From NCBI GenBank assembly GCA_019058275.1, contig JAHLVW010000015.1, positions 62,001 to 126,000 on the forward strand: 64,000 nt of DNA. Reading direction: 5' to 3'. The position numbers and the translations under genes were made by a program. The stretch is from Candidatus Heimdallarchaeota archaeon (GTDB taxonomy: Archaea > Asgardarchaeota > Heimdallarchaeia > JABLTI01). The notes beneath the pieces were generated by a model that was given only the letters and a program-made list of their open reading frames with translations, did not search any database and was not told the origin of the DNA. Below, piece by piece: positions 28,602-37,880 of this stretch (position 1 is the first letter of the stretch; each line of letters begins with the position of its first letter).

Positions 28602-29036
28602 CTAGTAATAAAAAACTCCCATAGTTACATATACAAACGTAGCAATGAAAGATAAGATTCCAAGTATGAAAAATAAAATTGTCAATATTTTAATAATTTT
28701 ATATCTCATTGCAGTTGGGGTGTGTTGCTCTTTTACAATCCATATGAAATCTGTATTAAAACATAATTTACCCTTTGTATTTGGTTTAGGAATTACAACT
28801 GGTAGTACATAATTTACTACTGCTAAAGATAAAAATAACATTGGAAATAATATCATTCTAAAGAACCAGTCAGAGAATTCATTGTTGAGTGATATGAAAA
28901 TATGACTAAATAGTATTGCAAATAAGAAATTTATAAACATTACAGCTACTGTTGTTCCACCAATAATTTTGAAGTCAAATTTAAACTGTTTAATTGCTTC
29001 TTGTTGTGCATCAAATACTTCATTTTCTGTTTCCAT
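28602..29036 (-). CDS. Small multi-pass membrane protein, unknown
   Basis: The 144-residue protein has a short charged N-terminus and three or four membrane helices (about 25-50, 60-85, 112-142). I recognise no family. It starts 16 bases after the stop of the larger secreted protein, with the same strand and likely the same transcript, and ends at a clear terminator. The pair sits in an AT-rich, accessory-looking stretch. Confidence 0.7.
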   Translation of the reverse strand: METENEVFDAQQEAIKQFKFDFKIIGGTTVAVMFINFLFAILFSHIFISLNNEFSDWFFRMILFPMLFLSLAVVNYVLPVVIPKPNTKGKLCFNTDFIWIVKEQHTPTAMRYKIIKILTILFFILGILSFIATFVYVTMGVFYY

Positions 29037-29052
29037 TAATAGATGTCATCTC

Positions 29053-30528
29053 CTAATTATTTTCAATACAAATAAATAGTATAGACAAAAGGATTGCTAT
29101 AACAACAATTGCTATGCCAATAATAAAAAGAAATGAACCTAATGTACTTGACAAAACCGTCCAGCCAATCCCTAAAGCCTTAAATAGTGGGATTTCAATT
29201 GCTTTTTTTATAGCCAAATATTCAAGTCCTTTCCATATTAAACCCAAACCTAATGCTCCAATAAGAGCAACCAAACCTGCTTTTAATGGAATTTTAGTAT
29301 CTGGATTTGTATCATTATTGGTTAAAATCTCATAAAATGCAACAAGATCAAATGTATATTCCTCACTTTCAGATATACCATTTATTTTAATATCTTGGAT
29401 TTGAACATAGTCTAATGTATCACAATCTGTAAATACAGTTGCATTAAATTCAATTAAATTATCACTTATTTTATATGTCTGATAACCTATTTGTCTTAGG
29501 ATTTCATTAGACATTGTAAACTTTACTAGATACCACTTATGATTTAACATAAAATTACCTAAATCAGTGATACTTGACTCTGTCTCTAAATCCCAATAAT
29601 AGCCACCTTCCCAACCGGTATATGCATAACAAAAACCATCAAATAATGATTGTTTATCAACATTGGTAGTTTCCGATATAATTTTTATTGCATCGATATA
29701 TGTTATTGAGCTGGTTGTTCTTGCAGAAATCCCAGGATGACCTTCATTAAGTCTGCTAGTATCATTAACTGTGTCATAACTAAATGTAGGAGTAGAAGAA
29801 AATTCGTTATTTTTGGTAACCCAGGCATTTAATTGTGTTCCAACGACCTCAAATTTCATGTGCCACCACGCGTAATTGATATTCTCACCTAAATCATAGG
29901 TTACTAAAGGTGTCCAACCAATAGCTTCTCTTCTGTAAATCCTAGCATAATCAACGTATAATCGTAACATATATCCGTCTGTAAATGAAGGGGCGGATGA
30001 AGAATCTAGAGTTGTCGTTCGAAGCCAGAGTGTAGGATAAAGATAACAAGTTTCGAGATAGAAATATGCTTCTATTGATCCATCTTCAAATGATTGATCG
30101 AATTGTATACCATCATAAAGTTTGCCATTCGAATCTGATGTTGTTTTTAATGAATAGTAACCTTCTTTTGCAATAACGTTTGTTCTACTGAAGTAAGTTG
30201 GATTAGCGAAACTATAAGGATCAAGAGGTTCATATATCGTTTCAAAACCTTGATAGTAGGTTTGTTGAATAAGATATTTCCCCTCATCATTGGTATTGCT
30301 ACCATCATCACCACCGCCATCACCACCACCACCAGGATCTAATACAACATCCATTGGTTCAAATCCAATATCTTGTACTGGATCAAACGATTGCGATTCA
30401 ATTTCAAGTAAATCATCAGCTATTTCAGTACTTGTCACATTCTTAACATGGGCTGGTAAGAATTGATTTACAGTTATACCTACCAATAAGCATATTATTA
30501 TTACACATAGATTTTTAGTTAATTTCAA
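29053..30528 (-). CDS. Secreted LamG-like protein anchored by C-terminal helices
   Basis: The 491-residue protein has a signal peptide (about 5-25), a glycine/aspartate-rich linker near residue 70, a beta-rich domain at about 95-290 that looks like a concanavalin/LamG fold (FEDGSIEAYFYLE, MLRLYVDYARIYRRE, WWHMKFEVVG), a second beta region and two or three C-terminal membrane helices. LamG-type folds bind carbohydrates or act as glycosidases, but I see no catalytic pair. It is probably displayed at the cell surface. It is cotranscribed with the small membrane protein downstream. Confidence 0.7.
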   Translation of the reverse strand: MKLTKNLCVIIICLLVGITVNQFLPAHVKNVTSTEIADDLLEIESQSFDPVQDIGFEPMDVVLDPGGGGDGGGDDGSNTNDEGKYLIQQTYYQGFETIYEPLDPYSFANPTYFSRTNVIAKEGYYSLKTTSDSNGKLYDGIQFDQSFEDGSIEAYFYLETCYLYPTLWLRTTTLDSSSAPSFTDGYMLRLYVDYARIYRREAIGWTPLVTYDLGENINYAWWHMKFEVVGTQLNAWVTKNNEFSSTPTFSYDTVNDTSRLNEGHPGISARTTSSITYIDAIKIISETTNVDKQSLFDGFCYAYTGWEGGYYWDLETESSITDLGNFMLNHKWYLVKFTMSNEILRQIGYQTYKISDNLIEFNATVFTDCDTLDYVQIQDIKINGISESEEYTFDLVAFYEILTNNDTNPDTKIPLKAGLVALIGALGLGLIWKGLEYLAIKKAIEIPLFKALGIGWTVLSSTLGSFLFIIGIAIVVIAILLSILFICIENN

Positions 30529-30768
30529 GTTTTTTTCCCTCTCATTGTTTATTCAATTTTGGAAAAAGAATGATTCCTAATCATATTAATAAATCATTTA
30601 GTCATTATAAATTTTATTTTTTTTCGTATTAATTAGTTTCATATGATAAACGCTTATTTATATAAAGACAATTCTAATGTATTATGAAAAACGCAGAAAA
30701 ATTGTCAGAGTTGCAGTTTTATAAGATTTTTCAGTAATAATGGAAAAAGAAGAGATGATTAAGCTAAA
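30529..30768. other. Intergenic region, nothing recognised
   Basis: AT-rich DNA between the end of the disrupted gene and the secreted LamG-like gene. I see no credible open frame. It probably holds the promoter of the minus-strand gene at 30528; TATA-like sequence occurs around 30600-30660. Confidence 0.5.
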
Positions 30769-31824
30769 TCAAATAACTATGCGATAGAAGAAGCGTTCAT
30801 CTAAACTATTTTTTACTGCTATCATATCTAAAGCTGGAGCTGCAAACATTTTCACAGGTCTATTCTTGGATTCCAGTAAGTGTTTCAACTGTGTAATAAT
30901 ATCTATTGAACTAAGATTTGCTAGTGCAAGTAAAGCAAAGGATATTTGGTTTACATTTGGATAGTGTTCATACCCTTTAGATACAATTGCTATAAGCTCA
31001 GGAATATTCCTTTCATCAAGTAGCTTAGTAACATGCTTATAATCTGTATAAACACGTTATAGAGCTGTAGAGGGTATTAAGAAGATAAAAGCAGGACTCA
31101 AACAGAATAATAACACTAAAGTTTCTCCTGTTAAGGCATCTGATAATCCTATAATTGTAATATTAAGAATTCCTTTTATCAACAGAGGTATTCCTAAGAA
31201 ACAAACGCTACTAAATAATCACAGAATTGGTCTAGCCATACTTCTGAATTTTTTAGGATATAGGTTTACGTAGTTTCCATTGAAATCTTGATAAGGTTTC
31301 CTTTCTATTATTTGTCTGTTTGCTGTCGTTAATTTTTCCTCTACTTGTTTCAAGGTATTCTGAATGATTTGTTTCATCTTACCGGTTTCTATTTCTTCTA
31401 GATCTGATAAGACATCAACTACTGTATCGTTAGGCATAGTTGGAAGAGCGTAAATTGCTAATTTTCTTCTCCATTTTCTCTTACTGTTAATTTCATTTTT
31501 AGCTAGACCTAGAAGTTGGTAAACCTTCATACCTAGAACCATACTCCCAATAAATGCGATATTTTTTGACATTCTAGTTAGCATTATATTGCAGATGAGA
31601 CTAATACTGAATATAATAATCCCTCCAAAAAGTAAGGTTCCTAATGCAATGTTTGTGACATAAATAGATGGATATGGAATGTATTTTGTGAGAATAGCCA
31701 GTCCAATGCTTATTATCGCTAGTGTTCTAGTGAACCAAAAAATACCTTTTAGAACCTTCAAGTTATTCAATTGTCTAAGAAATTCTGTTGTATGACCAAT
31801 TGGTATGTTTTTTGTAATTGTCAT
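30769..31824 (-). pseudogene. Disrupted membrane-protein gene with in-frame stops
   Basis: An open frame of 201 codons starts at 31824 and meets TGA at 31221-31219. The same frame then stays open for 53 codons to TAA (31059-31057) and for a further 95 codons to TGA (30771-30769). The first part has two membrane helices and a charged cytoplasmic domain (about 45-65 and 70-90, then LAIYALPTMPNDTVVDVLSD). The last part is helical and repeat-like (IPELIAIVSKGYEHY). The simplest reading is one gene of about 350 codons broken by point mutations. The 201-residue piece might still be made. No family is recognised. Confidence 0.6.
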
Positions 31825-32182
31825 TATTTCCTAAAACTCCTTTTCAACTACAAAAATCAGATGTTTTTAGTATTTTTAAATTATTATTTTATTTTTTAGA
31901 ATTATTGATTATAGAAAAAAATAAGTTTATTCTGTTACATCAACGATTGAGCAGGAAGAAAGGGAAGATGACTAATCACGCTCAAAGAAAGGGAAAAGGG
32001 GAATTTCCTTAAATAACGGAGATAACAAATAATGTTTCAATAGTAACTTACGTTATAAACTATTTAAACTACCAAAACTTTTTCTTATAAATTTAATTAA
32101 GTATAAGTTAATGGAGTATATTGCAAACATTTTTAGAAATAATGACTAGGTTGTCAAGTATGAAGCAAGTGAGGGATTTAAA
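31825..32182. other. Divergent intergenic region
   Basis: This stretch is very AT-rich. A TATA-like TTATAAAT at 32085-32092 could drive the RING-protein gene with a leader of about 65 bases. A 64-codon frame on the plus strand is of low complexity and lacks a ribosome site, so I do not count it as a gene. Confidence 0.5.
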
Positions 32183-33085
32183 TTGATCAGAAGAATAATT
32201 GATTACAAGGACTCTTTAGATGGTACAATAGAATACCGATGGATAAAAGGGAAGATCGAAACAAACAACTTAAGCAATGTGCCTAAACACACCCTTTTAG
32301 TTGCTCAGAAATATAATCAAATAAAATCAAAATCCTATCCTCTGGAGCTTGCTAATGAGATTATTGTGATAGGAGAGAAAGATGGAGATATTGGTATACA
32401 ATCGCTTATACTTGCATTGCGTCGAGCTGAAAGAAAGAAAAATGCAAATTATATTTCTGTTATTAATTCCTCATTAGATAAAATTGCTAATGAACTTGGT
32501 TTTGAAGATCGTTTTGAAATGATTTCATTCTTTAATCCTCCTGAAATCATTGCTGAGGTTCCTTATCCTTATGATCTAACAGCTGATCGAGATTTTGATG
32601 AAAAATTACTTGACATTTACTCTTCTATTTTGAGAATTATCCAAGAAGTTCGACCAAATATCCAAGTTACTCTCCCTCGTATTGCTGAACTTGCAAATTC
32701 ACCAAAGAAGTACATTGATGATGTCATTATTGCTATTCTCGAACAAAGACCTGAGTTGGGAGAATTTTTGAAATTAGAACAAGTTTTCATTAGAAGAGAG
32801 AATACTGATGAGCTCATCGATGATTTAATTTCTCACCCTATTCCTCGCTATGGAACTTATAATTGCTTCTATTGCCATACTATTATTGAAAATCGTTCTG
32901 CAACCAATTGCCCCAGTTGTAATGAATCTATTCTTCGGTGTATTGTTTGTAAATTGCCGATCTCATCAAATGAATTCATTGGAGCTTGTAAGGAATGTCA
33001 AGGAGTTGCTCATTTAAATCATCTACAAGAATGGGTAAAAGTGAAAGGGACTTGTCCTGTTTGTCAGCGAAAAATATCAATCTAA
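32183..33085 (+). CDS. Winged-helix protein with RING-type zinc finger
   Basis: The 300-residue protein has an N-terminal alpha/beta part, a probable winged helix at about 165-215 (VTLPRIAELANSPKKYIDDV) and a C-terminal zinc module. A zinc ribbon (C228-x2-C231, C243-x2-C246) is followed by a RING-like set: C253-x2-C256-x12-C269-x2-C272-x4-H277-x2-H280-x10-C291-x2-C294. The spacing after the third and fourth cysteines resembles the Nse1 type of RING. RING domains act as ubiquitin or SUMO ligases, and Asgard archaea are known to encode ubiquitin systems. The TTG start has GAGGG seven bases upstream. No E1 or E2 is nearby. The ligase role is inference. Confidence 0.68.
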   Translation: MIRRIIDYKDSLDGTIEYRWIKGKIETNNLSNVPKHTLLVAQKYNQIKSKSYPLELANEIIVIGEKDGDIGIQSLILALRRAERKKNANYISVINSSLDKIANELGFEDRFEMISFFNPPEIIAEVPYPYDLTADRDFDEKLLDIYSSILRIIQEVRPNIQVTLPRIAELANSPKKYIDDVIIAILEQRPELGEFLKLEQVFIRRENTDELIDDLISHPIPRYGTYNCFYCHTIIENRSATNCPSCNESILRCIVCKLPISSNEFIGACKECQGVAHLNHLQEWVKVKGTCPVCQRKISI

Positions 33086-33136
33086 TAATTAGAGAATGTT
33101 TTTTAATGACCGTCATAAAAAGCTATCTTGAGGATA

Positions 33137-34345
33137 ATGGGAAAAGATATACTTAGATTTTGGTTTGTTTGTTTTATTATCTTAATTTTATTACCTGTTG
33201 AATCAAAATTTGTTGATACAAAGAAACCCGCTCAGGAAGAATTTAGATTTCTCACTAACAGGCTCTTTGAAAATGAATTTCTTATAAGCAACACAGTAGA
33301 TGCTGTAATAGATATCGAATATGATAGCAATCTTACAGATTATAGTTTTCCAGGCGATGGTTCTGTAAGTAATCCTTACAGAATTGAAGATTATGTTATT
33401 GACACAACCATGAGATATGGGATTAAAATCATTAATACTACCAAACATATCCTCATCCAAAATTGTTCTATTAGGGCTGAAGGGAGAGCTATTGGAGTTT
33501 TCCAAACTGCTTCAAATACAATTACTATTGATAACTGTACATGTGACAGCTTTGATCGGTTTGGTTTGCTAGCAAGCTATGTCCCCAAGATGGTTGTTAC
33601 AAATAACTTGTTTATCGATAACGAACAAGGCATTAATTACAATAGTTGTTTTGAAGCACTAATTGCTAACAACACTTTTGTCGATAACGATATAGGTATC
33701 AGAATTGAAAATAATTCTACTTATGGTGTTTTATCTGGCAATTATATTTACGATAATAGTAATGGTATGCAACTAACAAATGCCCCTGGCAATCAAATAA
33801 AAGAAAATATTCTCTTTAACAATGGTGTTGGTATCATTCTAGATAGTACCTACCCAGAAGGAGCATCAACTAATTGTGAAATTAGCTATAATCTTATTGA
33901 AAATACTACTTCCTTTGGTCTTATAATATCAGCTTTCTTAAGTCAAGATTTCTCAAGTTACAATGAAATCCATCATAATTCCTTTGTCAATAATAATCTC
34001 AATGGAAAGAGTCAAGCCAAAGATGATGGAGTAGAAAATCTTTGGTCTAAAGAAGGTACTAGAGTAGGTAACTACTGGTCTGATTGGTGGGGAATTGGTT
34101 CCTACAAGATTAATGGTTCTGCTGAAAACAAGGACAGATATCCAATATCAATACCTCTTCATACCTTGCAAACATCAGTTCCTACCATCCTTAAAGGAAG
34201 AGCTATTATTTTTGGAACTCTTATACCAGTATTAGTTATTGGTTACATTGTTGTTAATGAATCCAAGAGAAACAGAAAAGCAAAAGGTCAACAACTAGTA
34301 ATCGTTGAAGAGGAAGAAAAAGAAGCTAATGAAGATAACTCTTAG
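33137..34345 (+). CDS. NosD-like right-handed beta-helix surface protein
   Basis: The protein of about 402 residues has an N-terminal signal or anchor, a beta-helix of short Asn-rich repeats at about 90-290 (HILIQNCSIRAEGRAIGVF and many similar coils) and a C-terminal membrane helix at about 352-370 with an acidic tail. This is the NosD/parallel beta-helix layout often found in carbohydrate-acting or surface proteins. Catalytic residues cannot be assigned. The start is either the ATG at 33137, three bases after GAGG, or a TTG at 33128. It is 51 bases downstream of the RING-protein gene on the same strand. Confidence 0.75.
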   Translation: MGKDILRFWFVCFIILILLPVESKFVDTKKPAQEEFRFLTNRLFENEFLISNTVDAVIDIEYDSNLTDYSFPGDGSVSNPYRIEDYVIDTTMRYGIKIINTTKHILIQNCSIRAEGRAIGVFQTASNTITIDNCTCDSFDRFGLLASYVPKMVVTNNLFIDNEQGINYNSCFEALIANNTFVDNDIGIRIENNSTYGVLSGNYIYDNSNGMQLTNAPGNQIKENILFNNGVGIILDSTYPEGASTNCEISYNLIENTTSFGLIISAFLSQDFSSYNEIHHNSFVNNNLNGKSQAKDDGVENLWSKEGTRVGNYWSDWWGIGSYKINGSAENKDRYPISIPLHTLQTSVPTILKGRAIIFGTLIPVLVIGYIVVNESKRNRKAKGQQLVIVEEEEKEANEDNS

Positions 34346-34426
34346 CAAGCAAATCCATGCTTTGATTTGAAAAGGTTTTAAAAGTTGATTACAGAATTAC
34401 TTCATGTTTGTTTAGGTGATAACTGA

Positions 34427-34774
34427 ATGTCACTCTATTGTCCAAGTTGTGGAGCAGTAAATGAAGAATTCGCAGAATTCTGTGCAAGTTGTGGAGAATC
34501 TCTTGCTAAAGCTAGAGACCGCAAAGTCAAACATGAAAAAGCAAAACAAGAAAAGACTTCTGAAGGAACTGAGGAGAAGAAGCTCTATCGTTCTCGTACA
34601 GACAAAATGGTTACTGGTCTTTCTGCTGGTCTAGCTAAATACCTGGATCTAGATATTGACTTAGTCCGAATTTTGTGGTTGATTGCTTTTGTAGTTTCCG
34701 GTGGAATTGTTTTAGTAGTCTATTTAATTATGGCTATGGCTATTCCTCTTGAGCCTGAAGTAGAAACTACTTAA
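34427..34774 (+). CDS. Zinc-ribbon PspC-domain membrane protein
   Basis: The 115-residue protein has a zinc ribbon at 5-23 (CPSCGAVNEEFAEFCASCG), a lysine-rich linker, and a PspC domain at about 52-110 (LYRSRTDKMVTGLSAGLAKY followed by a membrane helix). PspC proteins take part in envelope stress response in bacteria; in archaea the role is untested. The ATG follows the NosD-like gene by 81 bases. It is convergent with the permease gene, which ends 44 bases away. Confidence 0.85.
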   Translation: MSLYCPSCGAVNEEFAEFCASCGESLAKARDRKVKHEKAKQEKTSEGTEEKKLYRSRTDKMVTGLSAGLAKYLDLDIDLVRILWLIAFVVSGGIVLVVYLIMAMAIPLEPEVETT

Positions 34775-34818
34775 AACTACTTCTTTTTTATTTTTCTTTT
34801 CGTTTTAAGCAGTTGTTT

Positions 34819-37704
34819 TTAGATCTCTTTAATCATTACTGCTTCTTCTTTCCTTGCAGAAATTATTCCTGGAATTACTGAGCTAAGTAATGATGCACCA
34901 AACATGATAGCTATCGTTAGTATCAATTTCAGTGACGAGTAAACCATCTCCCATGGTGGGATAAATGAGTTTATCGCAATAATTGACATGAACATATATG
35001 ATGCAAAAACCCCAAGTAGTATCCCCGTAAAAGCACCTAATAACAAGACAGTAAATGATTCAGTATAGAAATAGCTAAACAACTGTCTTGGAGAAATACC
35101 TATGGTTTTCATAATCCCAACCTCATTTGTTCTCTCGAGAGTATGAATTACCATCATTATTGACATAGCAAAAACTAATATCAAAATAGAAGCGATGAAA
35201 TTGGAATTCAATGCTCCAAAAATTACCGTTGACCTTAAACTTCCTTCTGAGAAAGTAACTCTCTCTGCAATACTATCTACTTTTCTTCCATATGTCCATT
35301 CTTCTATTCCTTGAACAACTGATTCAGTAGCATAGTCATCTTTGACCTTAACGAATAGTTGTGTGTAAAAATCAGAACTGTCTCCAGATAGATTGAAAAT
35401 ATGTTCTGATGAAGCAACCAAAGAAAGTTCAAACTGAATTGTACCAAATGTTGGTTTTTTAACGTAAACTACTGGCCAGAAATTGTAAAAATCTACAATC
35501 TTTGCTTGTTTTGTATCTATATCTGAACTACCTGAAAATTTAGGAATGTATATATCAAATAAGTCTCCTTCTGAGACATTAAAGGAAGATGATTGGTCAT
35601 GTTGCATGATAATATTTAGTGAAACATTCGATTCTAAGGGGGCGTCTAGTTTCGAGATTATTTCCATAGTATCTGAATCAAGGTATTCCCGGTCGAAATA
35701 ACCAACCTGTCCAAACTCTGACGTGTTTATCCCCATAAATGTAAAATGATAAACCACACTACCACGTGTTATAGGTGCTGTAGAAAACCAAGTAACATAA
35801 GTTGTAGCTTCTACTCCTTCTACTGCTTCTATATTTTGTCTAAAAACCTTATCAGATAAAGCCACATTGGAAATGACTATATCCGAACCTATAGTATAAG
35901 CTGCATTTTCATAATCAAATCCTTGGTAACTATCTGGTATTACTATCGAGACAGTTGCCATGGTGAATGTAAGCATAACTAATACTAACGATCGCATGGT
36001 GGCACTTCTGCGCCTTCCTAAGCTTCTAAAAGCAATACTCAGTAACTCTAGTTTATGGAATTTCCATGTAACTTTGGAAAGCCACTTCGTTATTATAGGA
36101 AAGAGCCTTGTCACGACCATGATAGTTCCAATAATAACTAGAATGGGAGCGGGAGTTCCCAATAACCTAGCAAACGCTATTGAGACATTAACGTTTTTGA
36201 GCTGAATCCAGGTAATTACCCAAGCAATTATGCCAACAACTAGTAGAAAGATATCAATGTAAAACCTTTCCCAAAATGGTTTTTTATCTCGCATTTCACT
36301 AAAAGCTTCTTCTTTCTCTAGTTGACTTAGATTCCTTATACTCCCTACATTTACAAGTAGAGAGCCAATAAAACCTGCAATAATTACTATCTCCAATATT
36401 AACACAAAGAATCGGGGAATTACAGTTGGACCTGTGAAATTTAAAAATGCAGCACTTTTCAGTATCAGAAATGTATAAGGATATGCAAGTATAAATGCTA
36501 ATACTATCGCTATTGCTGTGAATATTACTAACTCCACCAGAAGCATTACTACAATTTCAGCTTGAGAACTACCTCTCATATTAAGAAGACCCAATTGTCG
36601 TTTCCTACGTTTCTTAATCAAATTTGAAGAATAAGCTGTTAAAGATAATGCCATGCTAATCATTGGAATCATAAACATAATGATTAAAATTCTGAAAATC
36701 TCAAATTCACTAACAAAATCTTGTAATATAATAATAATGTTCAAATCAAGATGAACTTCATTTGTAAATTCAGTGTCTTCAATCGAAGAACGTATTTGTT
36801 CTGTGAATCCAATAAACTTCTCAATTTCATTTTTTAAGTTGAAAGCATCAATTTCGTCTAGATTGAAAGCTATTGATCCTATAAATGTAGATTGATCTGG
36901 TGCTACCTGTGAAGGTGTTCCTGTTAATCCATGAGTGAAATCCATTAATGATTTATACGATGAAAGAATCAATTGATCTTCAGCGAGAATTGAGAAGAGA
37001 TTTGTCAAGAAAGCTTTCTCTTCATAACTATTGTTTAAAGATTCTTGTAACTCATAAACATCAATAACCCCTGTAATGTTTAGTGTTGCACCTGCAGCAG
37101 GGATACCTTGTTCAACACCAGCAGCAAGGTTTAGTGGATTGTAAATAGTAAAAACATTGTTTAATCCTTTAGATAGATTGGTATTTCTTAACATATCTGG
37201 TCTGAGAAGTAAAAGGACTTCACTAGAATTTGATGGAAGAGTCCCGTCATCTTGAATGTATGGGCTTAGTATATCAAAGAAAAAACTTGGTACACCAACA
37301 TAATTAACAGCTACTAACTCAGTATTGTTATAATTCAAATAATCAGTATAAGGAAGTACTACAGCCCGCCGATTGATCCAATACCTAAAAGCAGTAGTCC
37401 CTTCTAACCCAGAGGAAACGAGCGCTTTATCTACAATTGTCTCGAGTTCAGGTACAATCGTATCCTCTCTATTATAGGTGTTAATCATATTTGTTGGCGT
37501 TATTGTTATTTGTTCTTCTGGATTCTCTCTTATGTAAGTATTAAAAGCATCATATTGAAAGCTATAAAGAAAGATCAAGCTTTCAGCAACTAATGCAAGG
37601 CTAATTCCCAAGCCAATAAATGCGACCAGAGTATATCTTTTGTTAATGAAAATTATTCTGAAAAACAGATTTATTTTCTCATATACTCTACGTATAGTTG
37701 CCAA
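34819..37704 (-). CDS. FtsX/MacB-type ABC permease
   Basis: The 961-residue protein has an N-terminal membrane helix (about 24-47), a large extracytoplasmic domain (about 48-330), a group of three helices, a linker with two further helices, a second extracytoplasmic domain and three final helices. Two FtsX-type cores are recognisable, the second ending in SIMMVIHTLERTNEVGIMKT and IGISPRQLF. This is the LolC/YtrF-like layout of mechanotransmission ABC systems that act on lipids, lipoproteins or surface proteins. It is a clear paralogue of the protein at 47597. Its ATPase is most likely the one at 40143. It is divergent from the repeat protein at 37881. Confidence 0.85.
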   Translation of the reverse strand: MATIRRVYEKINLFFRIIFINKRYTLVAFIGLGISLALVAESLIFLYSFQYDAFNTYIRENPEEQITITPTNMINTYNREDTIVPELETIVDKALVSSGLEGTTAFRYWINRRAVVLPYTDYLNYNNTELVAVNYVGVPSFFFDILSPYIQDDGTLPSNSSEVLLLLRPDMLRNTNLSKGLNNVFTIYNPLNLAAGVEQGIPAAGATLNITGVIDVYELQESLNNSYEEKAFLTNLFSILAEDQLILSSYKSLMDFTHGLTGTPSQVAPDQSTFIGSIAFNLDEIDAFNLKNEIEKFIGFTEQIRSSIEDTEFTNEVHLDLNIIIILQDFVSEFEIFRILIIMFMIPMISMALSLTAYSSNLIKKRRKRQLGLLNMRGSSQAEIVVMLLVELVIFTAIAIVLAFILAYPYTFLILKSAAFLNFTGPTVIPRFFVLILEIVIIAGFIGSLLVNVGSIRNLSQLEKEEAFSEMRDKKPFWERFYIDIFLLVVGIIAWVITWIQLKNVNVSIAFARLLGTPAPILVIIGTIMVVTRLFPIITKWLSKVTWKFHKLELLSIAFRSLGRRRSATMRSLVLVMLTFTMATVSIVIPDSYQGFDYENAAYTIGSDIVISNVALSDKVFRQNIEAVEGVEATTYVTWFSTAPITRGSVVYHFTFMGINTSEFGQVGYFDREYLDSDTMEIISKLDAPLESNVSLNIIMQHDQSSSFNVSEGDLFDIYIPKFSGSSDIDTKQAKIVDFYNFWPVVYVKKPTFGTIQFELSLVASSEHIFNLSGDSSDFYTQLFVKVKDDYATESVVQGIEEWTYGRKVDSIAERVTFSEGSLRSTVIFGALNSNFIASILILVFAMSIMMVIHTLERTNEVGIMKTIGISPRQLFSYFYTESFTVLLLGAFTGILLGVFASYMFMSIIAINSFIPPWEMVYSSLKLILTIAIMFGASLLSSVIPGIISARKEEAVMIKEI

Positions 37705-37880
37705 CTACTTTACCTCAACAATAATTATAAGAAATCCGTTTTAAGCATTTAGACCAATTTTATTTTAAAGAAGCTCATGAAGTAAACAAGAAAAAACAAC
37801 TTTTTGATAAGAATTAAATTCTATTAGGATATAGATTTCATTATAGTTGTATTATAATAAGCAAGGTTGTTTTAACTGTA

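Noticed and set aside
30769..31824. Selenocysteine or programmed readthrough of the TGA at 31219
   Set aside because: A TAA follows in the same frame and no SECIS-like element or selenocysteine machinery is visible, so decay is simpler.
31818..32012. 64-codon plus-strand frame
   Set aside because: It is low-complexity, has no ribosome site and overlaps the start of the disrupted gene on the other strand.
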